DNA from: Tetrahymena thermophila SB210
Lineage: Eukaryota; Ciliophora; Oligohymenophorea; Hymenostomatida; Tetrahymenidae
Direction: 5' to 3'
Assembly (NCBI RefSeq): GCF_000189635.1
Contig: NW_002476512.1
Coordinates: 558,001 to 622,000, forward strand
Length of the DNA stretch: 64,000 nucleotides
Positions 50,101 through 63,768 of this stretch are shown here, piece by piece (position 1 is the stretch's first letter; the number at the start of each line of letters is the position of its first letter). Position numbers and translations under genes: made by a program. A model generated the notes under the pieces. The model saw only the letters and a program-made list of their open reading frames with translations, was not told where the DNA came from and made no database searches.

Positions 50101-53100
50101 TCTTCACCTGTTAGATTTTTTTGTCAATTGAATCCTTTAAAAAAAATATTTAATTTATGTTTATTTTAAATATAGATAGAATTTATTACTCTTTCTTGGT
50201 TAAAATTCCTCGAAAATTAAATTGAAATTATCGGATAGTTTATAGATTTTTTGTAAATTGACAATCCTTAAACTAGAATTCTATTTGATGCTATCACACT
50301 TAGGTAATTCAACTCTTCTTCAATTTAATTTGTACTTTCATTTTTGTAAACTTTAAATGGCTTAATTTCTTTATCAAAATTTCTAATCTTTCCTGCTATA
50401 CTAAATCTTTCTTACTCAGTTAATCCCATTAAAATATTCTAAAAATTTGAGATTAAAAAAAAAATTTTAACAATAAAAATATTTCAAGTGAAGTTTTGAC
50501 TTTTAAAAAAGTTGTTTTAAATAATACTGAACAAAAAAATTAATCTGTTTTTTTAAATATTTTTAAAGCAAATTAATGAAAAAAATTAAAATTATTTTTC
50601 AAATAATTAATTACTCCATATTCTGAGTTATTTGCTGTGTAAGAATTTAATCCAACACAGGGCAGATCTGAAATTCTGACTAATTTTTTGCAGTTAAATT
50701 AGGAGTAAAACTCTGAAATGCGAGAGAAAATCTATTCAGAAATACCCATTTTGATTTAATTGTTTTTCTGAAAGGTAAAAATGTGCTTTTAGAAATCAAT
50801 TGGCAAGTTAGTGATTAGTAGCTTCAGCTTTAAATAAGGCTCGTTTAATGTTTTTTTATATATTCTTTTCTTAATTCTGATATAATTCTTATCAGAATTT
50901 TTGAAGTTAAAAAAGTTTTATGTGTTATTTTGCAAAAAAAATTATGTATTAAAATAATTTAGGTTTAATGAGTTTTTGTGCTTTTTCAAAAAAATTAGTT
51001 CGTTTAGCCTGAAGAAGTTTTAAGCAAAAGGAGTATCAGTATCACTATGACATTGAGAAACAAATGTGTCAATAAGATTCATGTACAATTTGTGATAAAG
51101 TAAATCGCTTAATTTTTTTATTTCAGCTTTTGCATCTTTTATTTTAATTTAATTCATGTTTGTTGAAGTTAATGAGACTTATTTTTGAAGAATTTAAGTG
51201 TTCACAATTGATTTTCTGGGATATATAACACTATTAATTTAGGCTAAATCCATTGTTAATCTTTTAAAACTCTGCTCCATGTTAGAAAAGCTTTGTAATT
51301 TTCTAACAATACCATCAATTATATTGCTAACAATCTTGACCTAAACTCCCTGCTTGAATTACTATGCAGCAATAAAATTCTCTTTTAAGTATGCACTTTG
51401 AAGTTCATCATAGGAAATTAACGTTTTGGAGACATCTCTGCCACATTTTATCGCATATTCCATCTCATTATCAGGAGAAATGTCTTCAAATGTTTAATTA
51501 AATAAGAGCAATTCTTAAATGATCTTCAATTCGCTCTTATATAAACTCATTTAGATGTTTAAGAAATGCACTTATATAAATTCGAGAAACTACTTATAAA
51601 GTTTATTCAATTGATTGATTCCACAATAATCATCATTTATATATTAAAATCTACCATAATCAGGATATAATTTCCCAGTGATGCTCCTTTAAATTTTCAT
51701 AAGGTAATAGAAAATCTTATCTCTTATTTTTTCTGTCTTTTTGTAATCTTAGAAGAGCTATTGCTTTTATACAGGCGTTACTACCGTCTTTTATAATAAG
51801 TTTTCAATTCCTATTGAAGAATCTACTTGCTTAATGGCTAATTCTTATTTAGCACTCTATAAATCATTTACAAAGTCTTTCTTAATAATCTGATTGTCAG
51901 AATAAATAGTCAAAATATCATTAATTGAATTGTTTTTTCCTATAAAAATTCTATTTTCTTCTTGTAAACTCCTTTAATTATTCTCTTCTTGTTCTTCTCT
52001 GGAGCTTTAAGTTACTTTCTTTTTCTACCCTGCATAAATACAATCATCATAGTACCTGTCTTCGCTCTTATTAATATTAACATTACTTCCAATATTTGGA
52101 ATACAGTTTAAATACCTCTTTAAATTTTAGCACAAGTGTAAGCATTCTAATCTTCCCCACTCCTTATTTAAATCTACTAATAAATCAGCATTCACTACCT
52201 TAAGAAGATAAAGCTTTAAACTATATTTGAATTATAAAATGAGTTAGTTCTTTTATACATTTTAAATTAAAAATACCATCTTATGTGCTTCTCAACTAAT
52301 ATCTATTTACTAGTATCTATACTTTGTCCATCAGTTTCTCTTTAAATTTATTAAGCACATTCATTAAATTTGTATTAAAGAGACTACCTAATCCTTTCTT
52401 TAGCTTCAATGGGAGAATATAGGTATCTATCTCTCATTTTAAATCCTATTTCCTACTTATATTGCTTTACAGATTAAGTAATAGCATTCAAATTAGAGTG
52501 ATTGAGATATATCCTAGAAATATCGATATAAGGATTTTCTTAAATAACTTTTTTCTGCAATAAAAAATATAGATCTAATTCTGAGCTCCTAATAGGGTCA
52601 ATTCTCTTTTAATTTAACTTTACACAATTCTCTAATGTCATCAAATTCAACTTCTCATATAAAAATATATTTTAAAATTCTGCTATTGAATCCATCATTA
52701 GGATGAGACCAATATTTTTCATCTCATTAAATTTATAAATTCTCTCCAATGAATTATCTATTTCATTAAAATAGCTTAATGTATTCTTTTTAAGCTCTTA
52801 ATTTGCAAGTAATTTTTTTAGTTTGCTAGGTCCTCCCACTCTTCCTATATTATAGCTAAAGCTATTTTTATGTGAAATTATTAAAAAATTAATTTTATAA
52901 TCCTGTCAAATTTCATTAACAAATAATAGAAATATTTTTTTTAATGCTTATCGATTTAATAATTAACAAATTTTTCAAATAATAATAGAAATTTTCTGCT
53001 TATTTTTCAAATTAAAAACTAAAATTTAAAATAAAAGAAGTATAAAATGTAATTTAATGTACTCAAGAGGAGAGGGGAAATTAATATCACAATTCTTTTT

Positions 53101-56100
53101 GACTTTTACTCCGAAATAAGAATATTAGCTTTTGTAAAGTTGAGATAGGACTTTTCTCTCCCAAAGAGAGTGTAAAAGGTTCTCTCTAATTGATATAAAT
53201 TCAAGAATATTACAACTTATGAAAAGCTCTTTGTAGTTATGAGTATTAGATATTTTTGAAGTTTTTAAATAAGAGTCTAATGTGTTGTAATCGAGACAAA
53301 GTAAAAAATCTTTATCAGGTAATTTTTCTTAAGGTCTATTTTGTTATCTTGCTCCAGTGTTTACCTCTTCATTATTAACGGTAATCACATCCAAAAGTTA
53401 TCTTACTGTATTTTGAATAATATTTTCCATATTATTTTCATCATCACAAATAATCTAATTAAATTTATTTAAATTAAAATAAATAAGAGCTAATTAATTA
53501 ATTAATTAATTAATTAATTTATACGGTGTCTTCAATATTTTTAGCTTCTTTGAAGTCGAAATTGTTCCATCTGTTATTTAAATTCTCGTAAAGAGAGAAT
53601 CTCATGTATTGATTTGCTAGAATTGACTTTTATGGGATATTTTGCTAAAGATCGGATATTATTTGAGGGAGAATTCCTATTATTTTAGCAATAACACTGC
53701 AGGATTCATAAAAATTGATGAAACTCTCATTTTCTGAAGATGGACTAAATTATATCTAATTAATATGAGAAGAAAATTTTATTGATAAAATATATGCAAA
53801 TTTTTGGTTATTACTTTAGGCAAATGAGCATTGTTATAAATGTAATGAGGTCCTCCTTCAAATTTTTTGTTAATAATGATGTTTTCACTTTTGTTTTAAT
53901 TTATGTTTTGATTCTCTGAACTCTACTTTGAATTATTATCAGATTATTTGTTAGGGGAGATAGTTTAATTTTTATTTTAGTCTATAGTCATCATGTTTGC
54001 AAAAACATCTTCCATATCTTTCTCCAAACAAAAATCATCGTATATGTCTTAAGGATTATTCCATATATCAGCAGGTTCTTTTTATCTGGCAGACTAATCC
54101 AATTCGTTTGTCTTCGATTTAGCAAATTTACTTTCTTGATTAATAGAATTTTCGCTTTTTTTATCATCTATTGTTGTTTGATGTCTTTGTAATACTATAG
54201 TTTTTCTTTACTATTATTACCTTCTTTCCATAAAAGCTAAATTCTAGAGCTAGTTTGCCTACTTGCTTAAACTCTACCCACCTTGATTTTATTCACTGTA
54301 AACAAAAAAGCTTTAGTGATTAGTAGATGCTATCTTTTAGTATCGTTTATGAAACAGAGAAACCTTAAAGTAATTAATTATTTATAAAAATAAAAATTAA
54401 ACAAAATAATAAATTATTTATGTAACAAGAAGCTAGAAATTTTAATAAATAATTTAAAATAGTTTAGGTATTTCTATAAGTTATTTAAAGTATAAAATAA
54501 TTATTTACTTCTTCTGATTCTTTTTGGACCTAATAAATATACATGCTTTTGATGAGTTTAGTAAGTGACTTAATTCTTTTGATGTTAGCTTAATAAGAAT
54601 CTTTAAAGGTATTAGATTTAAAATCAATGTGAGGTATTTCATGAATTAAGTTCATAACGGTCTCTGCTAAGTGATAACTCTCTACTGGATCATTAATTTA
54701 CTCAAATACTTACATATACTGCTCCATTAATCTAAGTTTAGCAAATTAATATTAGGATTCTAGCTCGAAGATATCATTACTGATAGTAAATCTATCAATA
54801 ATTGTGAAGAAATCTTTAACTCTATTTACCTTTTCAAATTTTTCAATGAAAAAAGATATCGTTTTAAGTATTCTTTTCTCTACTTTTTAAGTATCTTTTT
54901 CTGATACATCATAAACAATATACTTTCCATATCCACTTAGCCCATCCTTATCATCACCTAAATTTTGTTAAAATACCAATTAACTTATTTTGAAAATAGA
55001 AAGTATTTATTTATAAAACCTTTCACATAAATTTCTGGAACTGTTGTGTTTTCGTATTCATCAAAGTTAGTCTGATTATCATAAACTATCTAATCAAATC
55101 TTCCAATAGAAATATTGCTGTCAAGCGAATTAAGGTATCTCTCATCAAATATTTTTTTAGCTTCACTAAAAGAGTGCATTTATTTTCTCTTAATTTTTTA
55201 TGGGTCGTTCTACTTATTAACTTTGGGCTGTGGATTAAATTTTTCGTTTTACGATTCTTCTTGCTTTTCTTGATTTACATTAACCAAAAACTCATCATCT
55301 AATTCTCTTGGGAAAGAGCAATCAACTATATTTAATTTAAGAAATAATTATTTAGTTAAATTTTAAAAAAATAATTTATTAAATAATTTTCTTCAAATAA
55401 TTAAAACTTTAATTTTTATTACATATTTTAACAAGATCGTAGGTGATTCTTCTTTCTATTGACCTTATTGCGTTCAAAGTATTTAAAATTTTTCTTCTAT
55501 TTTCACTTGTTTTCAAAAACATAAGTCCATAAATTGTATCTAAAGCAGATTCAACAGGCTTTTATTCGTTGACAATATCAATGATGGCATATAAATGCTC
55601 CTTTTTTAACTTTTCTTTCACTTCTAATTTTTTACTTTTTAGGGTATCGAAAGGCTTCTTTTAATCAGTTAAGCCTTCTTGATAAGTATCAACTAGCAAT
55701 TCAAACGATATTGAATTATCTTTGTATTAAAAAGTAAGATAATTAATTTTTATAATTTAATCTCTAAATAAATAATTTACGGGTTTTATCAACATACTTT
55801 AAATTCTCTATAAATAAAAAAAATTTTTCATCAAAAGAACTAATGATTTCTTTAGTTTATTCAGAAATAAACCTCTTAATTGAATCATAATCTCTATTTC
55901 CCAAAAATGAAATTAATAATCTATTGATAATTAAAAATAATATTAAATTTCATTTCCAATATATATTTTTATTTAATCACTTTGTGGTAGAGTCTTCTGT
56001 GATATTTGGTAAATTAAGAGTGTTCATAACATTTATTTAGCATTCATCGTATTTTGGTGTAAAATCTAGCAAGCTTACCCAATCAGCTTCTACTAATATG

Positions 56101-57716
56101 ATAGTTTTTTTCTTAATTAATAATTCTTTAATTTACTGTTTTAGTGATCCCTCTTCAATTTGAGATAATTTTTCTCTATTACTTTTTGATATATTAGCCT
56201 TTTTAGGATCAGAACTATCTGCTTAATCATTAAATACTGATTCCTTAGACTCATAATTACTAATATCCAGCTAATTTTCATATATGACTCCCATAATAAT
56301 ATTCATCTATTTTTTAAACAAAATTATTTAACAAATTTAAATTATTTTTAAAAATATTTTTTATCTACTTTAAAAATTAAAGTTTATAATTCAGTAGATT
56401 TGACAGTAACTCCTTTAACAAATAAATCACAAGCTTTTTAAAGCAAAGTATTTTATTCTATAATAGTTGAAGGCCACAAAGGAAGTAAATCGTATCTTAA
56501 AAAGAGGTTTTAGTACTCTTACTGCTCCTTGTTAACAACTTTCACTTTATTTTTTTAAAAAATTTTATTTTTGAGTATCAATAATTTATATTTTACTTTA
56601 TTCAAATAACTTTTAGATAACTTATTTCATTTCATTTTGAGAAATTGGGAATTTTTCAATAATTTTTCTTTCAAAAAAATCATATAATTTTTCATAGTAG
56701 ACTGTCCATTCAGCTTAATTTTGTATTCTCTTTTAATTAAGTTGGTTGCTCACTTCTTCAATAATCTCAAATCTGTTTATATAATGAATCCATTTAGTTT
56801 AATAGTAAAATTTCCACATATTTCTTTTTGATCTATTCTCAAACAACTTAGCCCTCATAAAAACTTCAAAGTCTTCTCTAGAAATATTTGAAAAACACAT
56901 TTCATCATCATCTAAAGACTTATAAATTTAACTCCCCTTTTCATTTACTGCAACAGGTCTCTATTTAAAATTAGTTAAACTTTCTGTGAAACCGTCATCT
57001 TATTAAAGCCTCTCAATTCTTTACAAATAAATTAATATTAATAACAATTTATTTCATTTATATTTGAATAGCTATTTTAAAAATTAATATATTTTTGCTT
57101 TCAAGTAGTAATAAAAAATATATTTTTTAATACAAATTATAAATATTTTTATATAATTTATTAAATACCTTCTTTGTAAATGTATTATTTCTTAATCAAT
57201 TAAATTGACTCTTGAAAGTAAATATCTGTCACACTTTGTATTAGATGAAGGTCCCCTTATAAAATTACTATAACGAACAATAGTCTTCTTCTTTTTCATA
57301 TCAAGCTATGCGATTCTCCTCTTAAAAAAGCTAATAATTTTAATTTTCGTAGAGTCTGGATCGTTTTTTAGTGTCATTAATGATTATACTCTCTTTGACT
57401 ATTGATCAGAGAATAAACTTGTTTTTAAGTTTGGTTTTATGTCTTACATTAGAGATTAAGTTATTTAATTAATAAACTCATTTTAGAATTCTGGTTCTTC
57501 AAAAAATATGTGATCCTTTGAGTTATAATGGTAGTTTTAAGAAGAAAAATCAAAATCATATTGCAATTTGCCTGTTTTAGTTTTAACTTTTTTAATTTTA
57601 ATATTCCCTTTTTTTAAAAAGTCTTAAAAGATAAAATAGTTTTCCCTCAGCTTTTCATTTAATTCGACTCTCCTTTAATCATAGTCTATTACTTTCTTTT
57701 ATTAATCCTTTATCAT
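47190..57716 (-). CDS. Very large helical/coiled-coil protein, possibly CCDC162-like
   Basis: One continuous gene model of roughly 3,000 residues. Start is ATG 57716, the first in-frame ATG after a TGA; stop is TGA 47192-47190. Many short introns were resolved by phase, for example where VEKHIRC joins LKLYLL across 52220-52280. The N-terminal two thirds (57716-50960) is alpha-helical with regions such as GKYIVYDVSEKDTQKVEKR, LMEQYMQVFEQINDPVES, DFKSNTFKDSYQANIKRIKS and NQYMRFSLYENLNNRWNNF, which recall CCDC162/C6orf183 proteins from memory. The last third (50749-47190) is Lys/Glu/Gln coiled coil ending in a Ser/Asn-rich basic tail. No TGA and no GT donor occurs in frame across 50990-50750, so the two parts read as one. 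If they are separate, the downstream gene would begin at ATG 50749 (MGISEQIFSR). A ciliary or cytoskeletal role is only a guess. Confidence 0.6.
53490..53519. repeat. (TTAA)n repeat inside an intron
   Basis: Seven or so tandem AATT units at the donor side of an intron in the large minus-strand gene, just after exon end ...NIEDT. Confidence 0.85.
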
Positions 57717-58542
57717 TTATTTAGCTTGATTTATAAGTTCCAAATTTTTAGATTTTAATAATATATTTATTTTTCTAAAAATATTCTTGATATGAGTAAT
57801 TTTGATTAAAAATGCATTTATTTGTTTATTAACAGAAAGTAATTAAATTTTTTGATTTTGTTAGATTTCTATTTATTTGTTTATTTATCAACGATTCAAT
57901 TTTGTCAAGCTTTACCACATATTAAAATAATTGTAAAGATAAATCAAATATCTAATTGATATTACAAATACCAATCATTTCAATTCAATTCACTGTATTT
58001 TAATAGTTTTAAACTGTCAAATTCAAACTAATTTTCAAAATACATTCAACAATGTCAAATACTGGTAAACATTAAAGATTTTTTTACTTTGAAATTTAAA
58101 TTAACTCTTTTATTAATATTTTTAAATATTTATTTATTTATTTTGATGTTTGAAAAAAAAATGATTTCTTAAATTTAGTTTAAATTTAAGGAGATTAGCT
58201 TTTATTTAAAATAGAAGCATTAAATAAATTCATAAATAATTAAATGAGTAATAATATAAACATTTATTAATTCTATTTCCTTACTATTACAATTTATAGA
58301 TTCTAATTTATTTGTTAGAAAAGAATTCAAAATTAATTGCACTTAATTTGAATATTAAAAATGTTTTGTTGTTGATATTTTATCATAAGTATTAATTTAA
58401 TAAAAATTTATTTTAAAGCTATTGGATATTTATTAATTGTCTTATGTTTAGAAAGAATTAAATAATTAGGAGCTTATAAAAAATATATTAATTAAAAATT
58501 AACAAGCCAACAATTATATTTAGCATATCGAATAAAAGTAAA
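57717..58542. other. Intergenic region between divergent genes
   Basis: About 830 nt of A/T-rich sequence, presumably with promoters for the large minus-strand gene and oligoribonuclease. A CDS-like frame continues slightly upstream of 57716 but meets an in-frame TGA with no earlier ATG. Confidence 0.65.
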
Positions 58543-59115
58543 ATGGATAGTTAAGAGTAAAAAATTAAGTTGAAGGATCCTCTTTTATGGTGTGATTGTG
58601 AAATGACTGGTTTAAATTTTTTGAATAATGATTAAATTATAGAAATAGCAACTCTTTTAACTGATGGTGAATTGACTTAAGTCATCAAAGGTCCTGAGTT
58701 AATTATCTAAGCCCCAAAAGAACTACTTGAATCTATGGACGAATGGTGCACAAACACTCATAAAGGCAGTGGATTATATGACAAAGTTTTAAAAAGTGAA
58801 GTCACTTTATAGATGGCTGAAGAATAAGTTATTAAATTTTTAAAAGATAATGGAATTGAATAAAAAGAAGCTTTATTGGCAGGAAATTCTATACACGCAG
58901 ATATGAAATTCATTTAAAAATAAATGCCTAACCTTTATAATTTTTTGCATTACAGACTTGTAGACGTTTCAACTGTAAAGGAGCTAACCAAGAGATGGAA
59001 TCCCGAAATATTAAAAAAGGCACCTGTCAAAAAAGGCGGACATAGAGCTCTAGACGATATTCTTGAAAGCATAGAAGAGTTAAAATTTTACAGAAAAGAA
59101 GTTTTTAAGATTTGA
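58543..59115 (+). CDS. REXO2: Oligoribonuclease (REXO2/Orn family)
   Basis: 3'-5' exoribonuclease that degrades two- to five-nucleotide RNAs at the end of RNA decay; in animals it works in cytosol and mitochondria. Single exon of 190 residues, the typical length. DEDDh residues are all visible: D18 and E20 in [12 protein letters not shown]120 in [12 protein letters not shown]167 in KGGHRALDD and the following Asp. The family signature [10 protein letters not shown] and the RWNP motif are also present. No obvious mitochondrial presequence precedes the fold, so it may be cytosolic, or an upstream exon may be missed. It starts about 830 nt from the divergent large gene. Confidence 0.96.
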
Positions 59116-59829
59116 GATAAATTTATTTATTTATTACTAAAGTATTTTTTGTATTTTGTGTATCTCTTTGTTTGCTTTCTTGCTTTTTTTAAAAGAAAAC
59201 AATAAAATAAAATGGATTTTTATTTAAAATGATTTAAGATTTATTTATTGTATTATTTTATTTATTGGTAGCAATTAATAACAAATGAATATTAGAATTA
59301 ATTTGAAATTTTTGCTAAACTTTTTAATGCACTGAGATATCTCTATATTTAGTGATTGTGTTTATTATATTTAATTTATTAACTTGCTTGTTTATTAATA
59401 TTGTTTAAACAAAAAATAGATGTTTGTTTTGGCAGATATTTTTGAAAAAGAAAAGAGAGCCAAGAATTAGTTTGATTTCAAATAAAAATGTATGTATCTA
59501 TCTAGTTATCTATTTATATTATATGCTTGATTTATTGATTTATTGATTGATAGATAGATAGATTGTGTTTTGTGTAGTTAGATTATTATTATTATTATTA
59601 TTATTTTAATTAATATTGAAGGGCTCTTTTTTGAAAATAAAAAATCTTCAAGGCAGGCAAGTTTGATCGATTATTTTTTTTTGAAAATTTTAATAAAAAT
59701 TTAAATTAGAGAGGAAAATTATCAGTATACAATATACATATCAACCAATACATATAATTAATATAAGGATTTAGATACAAACAATCATTAACATTAGCAA
59801 GCCAATTAATTAAATTACGTTTAGTAGAA
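59116..59829. other. Intergenic region with simple repeats
   Basis: About 700 nt between two plus-strand genes, containing GATA/GATT repeats near 59537-59565 and (TTA)n at 59584-59606. No gene is seen. Confidence 0.7.
59584..59606. repeat. (ATT)n trinucleotide repeat
   Basis: Seven or more tandem ATT units in the 5' region of the GCP3 gene. Confidence 0.9.
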
Positions 59830-62800
59830 ATGGGAGACCAGCAAAAGGCTTTAACAAAGTGGGTACAGATTCTTATAGAATCTGAAATGCATGGAGTTAA
59901 TGAAGTTACTATCCAGAAGGCATTAAGCTATTTTATGAAGATGTTATCTGGACGCTTTGGCGCCAGAGTGACTGATGAAAAAGTTATAAAAAATTAATTG
60001 ATAAGACAAGCGAAAACAAATCAGTAACAATTAAGAGTGTAGGAGCTGTTAAATAAATTAGATAAGTACCCTGCTGCTATTTAAAATAAATCAGCGATTC
60101 TTCATTTATTATTTGCACTCTCGAATAGCGCTGAAATTAAACAGCATTTTGATAATGTGGAAGCTCTGTTTAAAAATAATAATTAGGGAATTAACACCAC
60201 CATGGAAATAGAAAATAATACAACAATGAATACTTTAGCTAATAACTAGTCTAATACTTTTAACTAAACTTAGAAGTCTTTTTTAGGCTAAAGTAACATT
60301 TAGTTCTTACAAACAATAAAAAAGATTAGCAACAAAGGTAATCCTAACATAGATCTAACTGAAAAAGATTTGATTAGGGATCTTTTGTTTACTTTTCAAG
60401 CTATTGATGGCCACTATATCACTCTTAATAAATAAGAAGACAAGTTTATGCTTAAAAATAATGTTTCTGTATCTGATCCAGTTAGAGAAATGGTTAATAA
60501 ATTAGCTAGTATGGGAGATTTATTTAGAAAGATATAAATATACTTATAAGGAGAACCTTAAGGATAGATTCGTTAAGCACTTCACTAAGCTATTAGAGAT
60601 GAATTAAATGAGTATTATAGATTGATAGCAATTTTTGAAAATGAATTAAATGCTTCATATAACAATTAAATCCTTTCCTAAAATAATTAATCCTTGCTAC
60701 TAAGCTAAGCTTCCTATCAAAATCCATAATAAAATAATGAAAATAACTAAAATAGTGTAAATCTTTAAAATGGATTTAATCCTAATTAATTTACTTTAAG
60801 AAAATTGTAGTTATGGGTAATTGAACCTATGGAAAGATTGAAATGGTTAGCTATCATATGTGATGCAACTAAAGGAATGAGCGGATTTTAAGTAATATCT
60901 GCTGTCAATGCTTACGAAACATAAGGAAGTCCTCCTATCTAGTAGCTAATTAGCAGAATCCTCCAAAGTATCGTTTAGCCTTTCATTAAATATGTTAACT
61001 CATGGGTTTACAATGGAGAATTAAGTGATCCATTAGGAGAATTTTTTGTAACAGAAAATGTAGGTGAAGCTGATATTTGGAATAAAAGATATTCTATGGT
61101 AATAAAATAAATTCCTAACATCATAGACAAACATAATGCAATTACAATTTTTAACATTGGTAGAAGTGTCAACTTTCTACACAAATCATGTAAATCCAGT
61201 GACTGGAAGTTAAACTTAGCTCCTTGCAATTTGAAGATTGTTGATAAAAAAAGTTTTGATGTTTTTAAATAGTGGATTTATGAGGCTGCATTGTTAACCA
61301 ACAACAGAATAGTTAATATTTTGGTTGACAGATACTAGCTAAAGTAGCATTTATTGAACATAAAAAGGTATATTTTAATGGGATAAGGTGATTTTATTTA
61401 GTCACTTATGGAAGTACTCTCTGAGTAACTCTCTAAAAATGCAAACGAAATACATCGTCATAATCTTTTATGTAATCTTACTTAATTTTTTGAAAAATAT
61501 TAATCAGCAATATTTGAATACTAACTATCACAAAAGCTTTATTTTAATTTAAAAAAAAAAATTCCATTTTTAAAATTCACAAAAATAATGTGAACTGTTT
61601 TTAAATAATTAAATAATATTTAGAAATTACTTTTCAAGTTTTTAAATTAAAAGAAAAGTCAAATTTTATTTGAGAGAAGATTTTGTTAAAAAATTACAAA
61701 ATAAAAAAAATAATTTTATAAAAAGCTATTCTCGATGGTGTGATAAAAGGAAATAGTAATGCCTTTTAAGAAAGCAGCTAAAGATTAGATATTAAATTGT
61801 TAGAGGCCTCTCCTGGAGATAAAGGTTGGGATATCTTTACTTTGGATTATAATGTAGACTCTCCTATAGATACTATATTGTCTCCATCCGTGATGAGAAA
61901 TTACCTAAAGATATTCAATTTCTTATGGAGAGTACGTAGAGTTAGTCACTGCTTGTCTTAAATTTGGTTGGATCATATGAAGTCTGCAAATCTAATTGGA
62001 AGAGAAAGATCTCATGAACCTATTTCCAAACTCATGAAAAAGTTTAATATACTCCGTCATTAAATGACCCATTTCATAAATAATTTAACTTGCTATATCA
62101 TGGTAGATGCGATTGAAACAACTTGGAAGCAATTCCTTGATGATTTTGATAAAACCAAGGACTTTGCAGAAATCATTTAGACTCACATAAATTTTGTATA
62201 GTCCGTCTTAGATAAGTCTCTCTTAACAGATAAGAATATTAATATTTATAGACTAATGAATTCTCTATTTAATTTGATTATCAAATTTAGAAATACTTAA
62301 ATGATTATATTAACTGAAATTCAAGAAGAATATGAGCGTATCAGAGCTATCAAAAATACAAATAAGCAAAAAGCTATTCTCAGTGAGTTTGGTCACGATT
62401 TTTCACGTAATAAAGATTTTGATTAGGAAGATGATGAACATGGTAGCGGTAGCGATCATTAGCTTGAGTCTGAAGACTTTTAAATTCCTTAGAATGCAAA
62501 TTAATTTAACTAAATTTAAAAAGATTTTCAAAAGTAATTTACAGAATTGTTAATATTACTTAAAAAAGAAGACAAGCTCCGTTTCTTGAGTTTTAAGTTA
62601 GATTTCAATGAATATTATAATTCAAGATAGAATGAATCTCTAGCTAATTTTGGATAAGACTAACTAAATAAATACTCAGCCAGTGGTACATTAAGGATGT
62701 AAAATTTTAACGTAAAAGTTAATAGCAATTAAGGAAGCAGCTAAAATCTTGGTGGTGAAATCCCTACTTACAACAATAACACAAAGCTTTTTAATTTAGG

Positions 62801-63768
62801 TCCCCACAGCAACAGCTTACCTCCTAACAGGGAAACTTCTTAATTCTTTAAACCTGATGTTAACACGGCTATTCCTAAGCCTAATAACTTTGGAGCTGAT
62901 TTAAACACCAAAGACAGCTTCTTCTCTGCCTTATCAAATAATAACAATTTAAAGAATAGCGGATTTATCAAAAAAGACTCATCGTTCCTCCAAAATAACT
63001 CCTTGTTCAATTAGGATCAATCTTCTATTGCTAACAACAGCAAAAATAATCTAAATAAAACAAATCTAACTGGATTTAGCAATCTTGATATTAACAGCTA
63101 AAAATCTTTGAATAACTTCTTTTAAGGTAAAAGTAATGCCAGTATAAATCTTACCCAAAAATAAGATTTCTTCAAACCTTCTTCTGGTATGCCTTCAAAT
63201 AGAAGCTATAAGACTGTTGAAAGCAACTTTACAAAGATGGAAGAAGAGTAAAATGCAGATAGACAAAATGCTTATTAAGCAAACTTATTCTCTAAAAATA
63301 ATCCATTCAGCAACAACTTTACAGGAATGGATTCAGAAGCATTTAAGTAAAGAATAAATAATCAACAGCAAATCTCTAATGAAGATTATCTAAGATAAAA
63401 TAAATTGCCACAACCTTAATAGAACAATTTCTTTTAAGCTTAAAATAAAACACAACAACAAAGAGTAAATTTTTTTAATTTATATTTCAATAAATTTATT
63501 TTAAATTTAAAATTAGATTAACAGCAGAAACAATTTATCAAGACAATAAGAAGGGGATGAAGAAGAAGACTAAAAATATTAAGATTCAGACTAGAAAAAT
63601 TATAACTCGTCTGATATGTACAATAAAGATGATCAGGATGAATAATACGAGTAAGGAGAACATGAAGAATACGAAGATTAATATGATGATCAATATATCA
63701 ACGATCAGTATTAGCAAAATGATGAAGAAGATGATCAGGAAGATCACAATTAATCTAACTACGAATGA
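59830..63768 (+). CDS. TUBGCP3: Gamma-tubulin complex component GCP3 with C-terminal extension
   Basis: Subunit of the gamma-tubulin ring complex that nucleates microtubules, at basal bodies in ciliates. Three exons (59830-61471, 61726-63464, 63517-63768) total 3,633 nt, so 1,210 residues; the phases agree. An N-terminal helical region is followed by GRIP1 (RDLLFTFQAIDGHYI, QLWVIEPMERLKWLAIICD, SPPIQQLISRILQSIVQPF, NKRYSMV). GRIP2, the gamma-tubulin-binding half, has RYILMGQGDFIQSLME, HNLLSILDGVI across intron 1, EASPGDKGWDIFTLDYNVDS and FNFLWRVRRV. The usual GCP3 C-terminus (LRFLSFKLDFNEYY, about residue 840) is present. Beyond it lie about 350-360 extra residues rich in Asn, Ser, Gln and Phe-Phe pairs, ending in a strongly acidic tail encoded mostly by exon 3. 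GCP2 is less likely because of the LRFLSF...DFNEYY ending. Confidence 0.93.
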
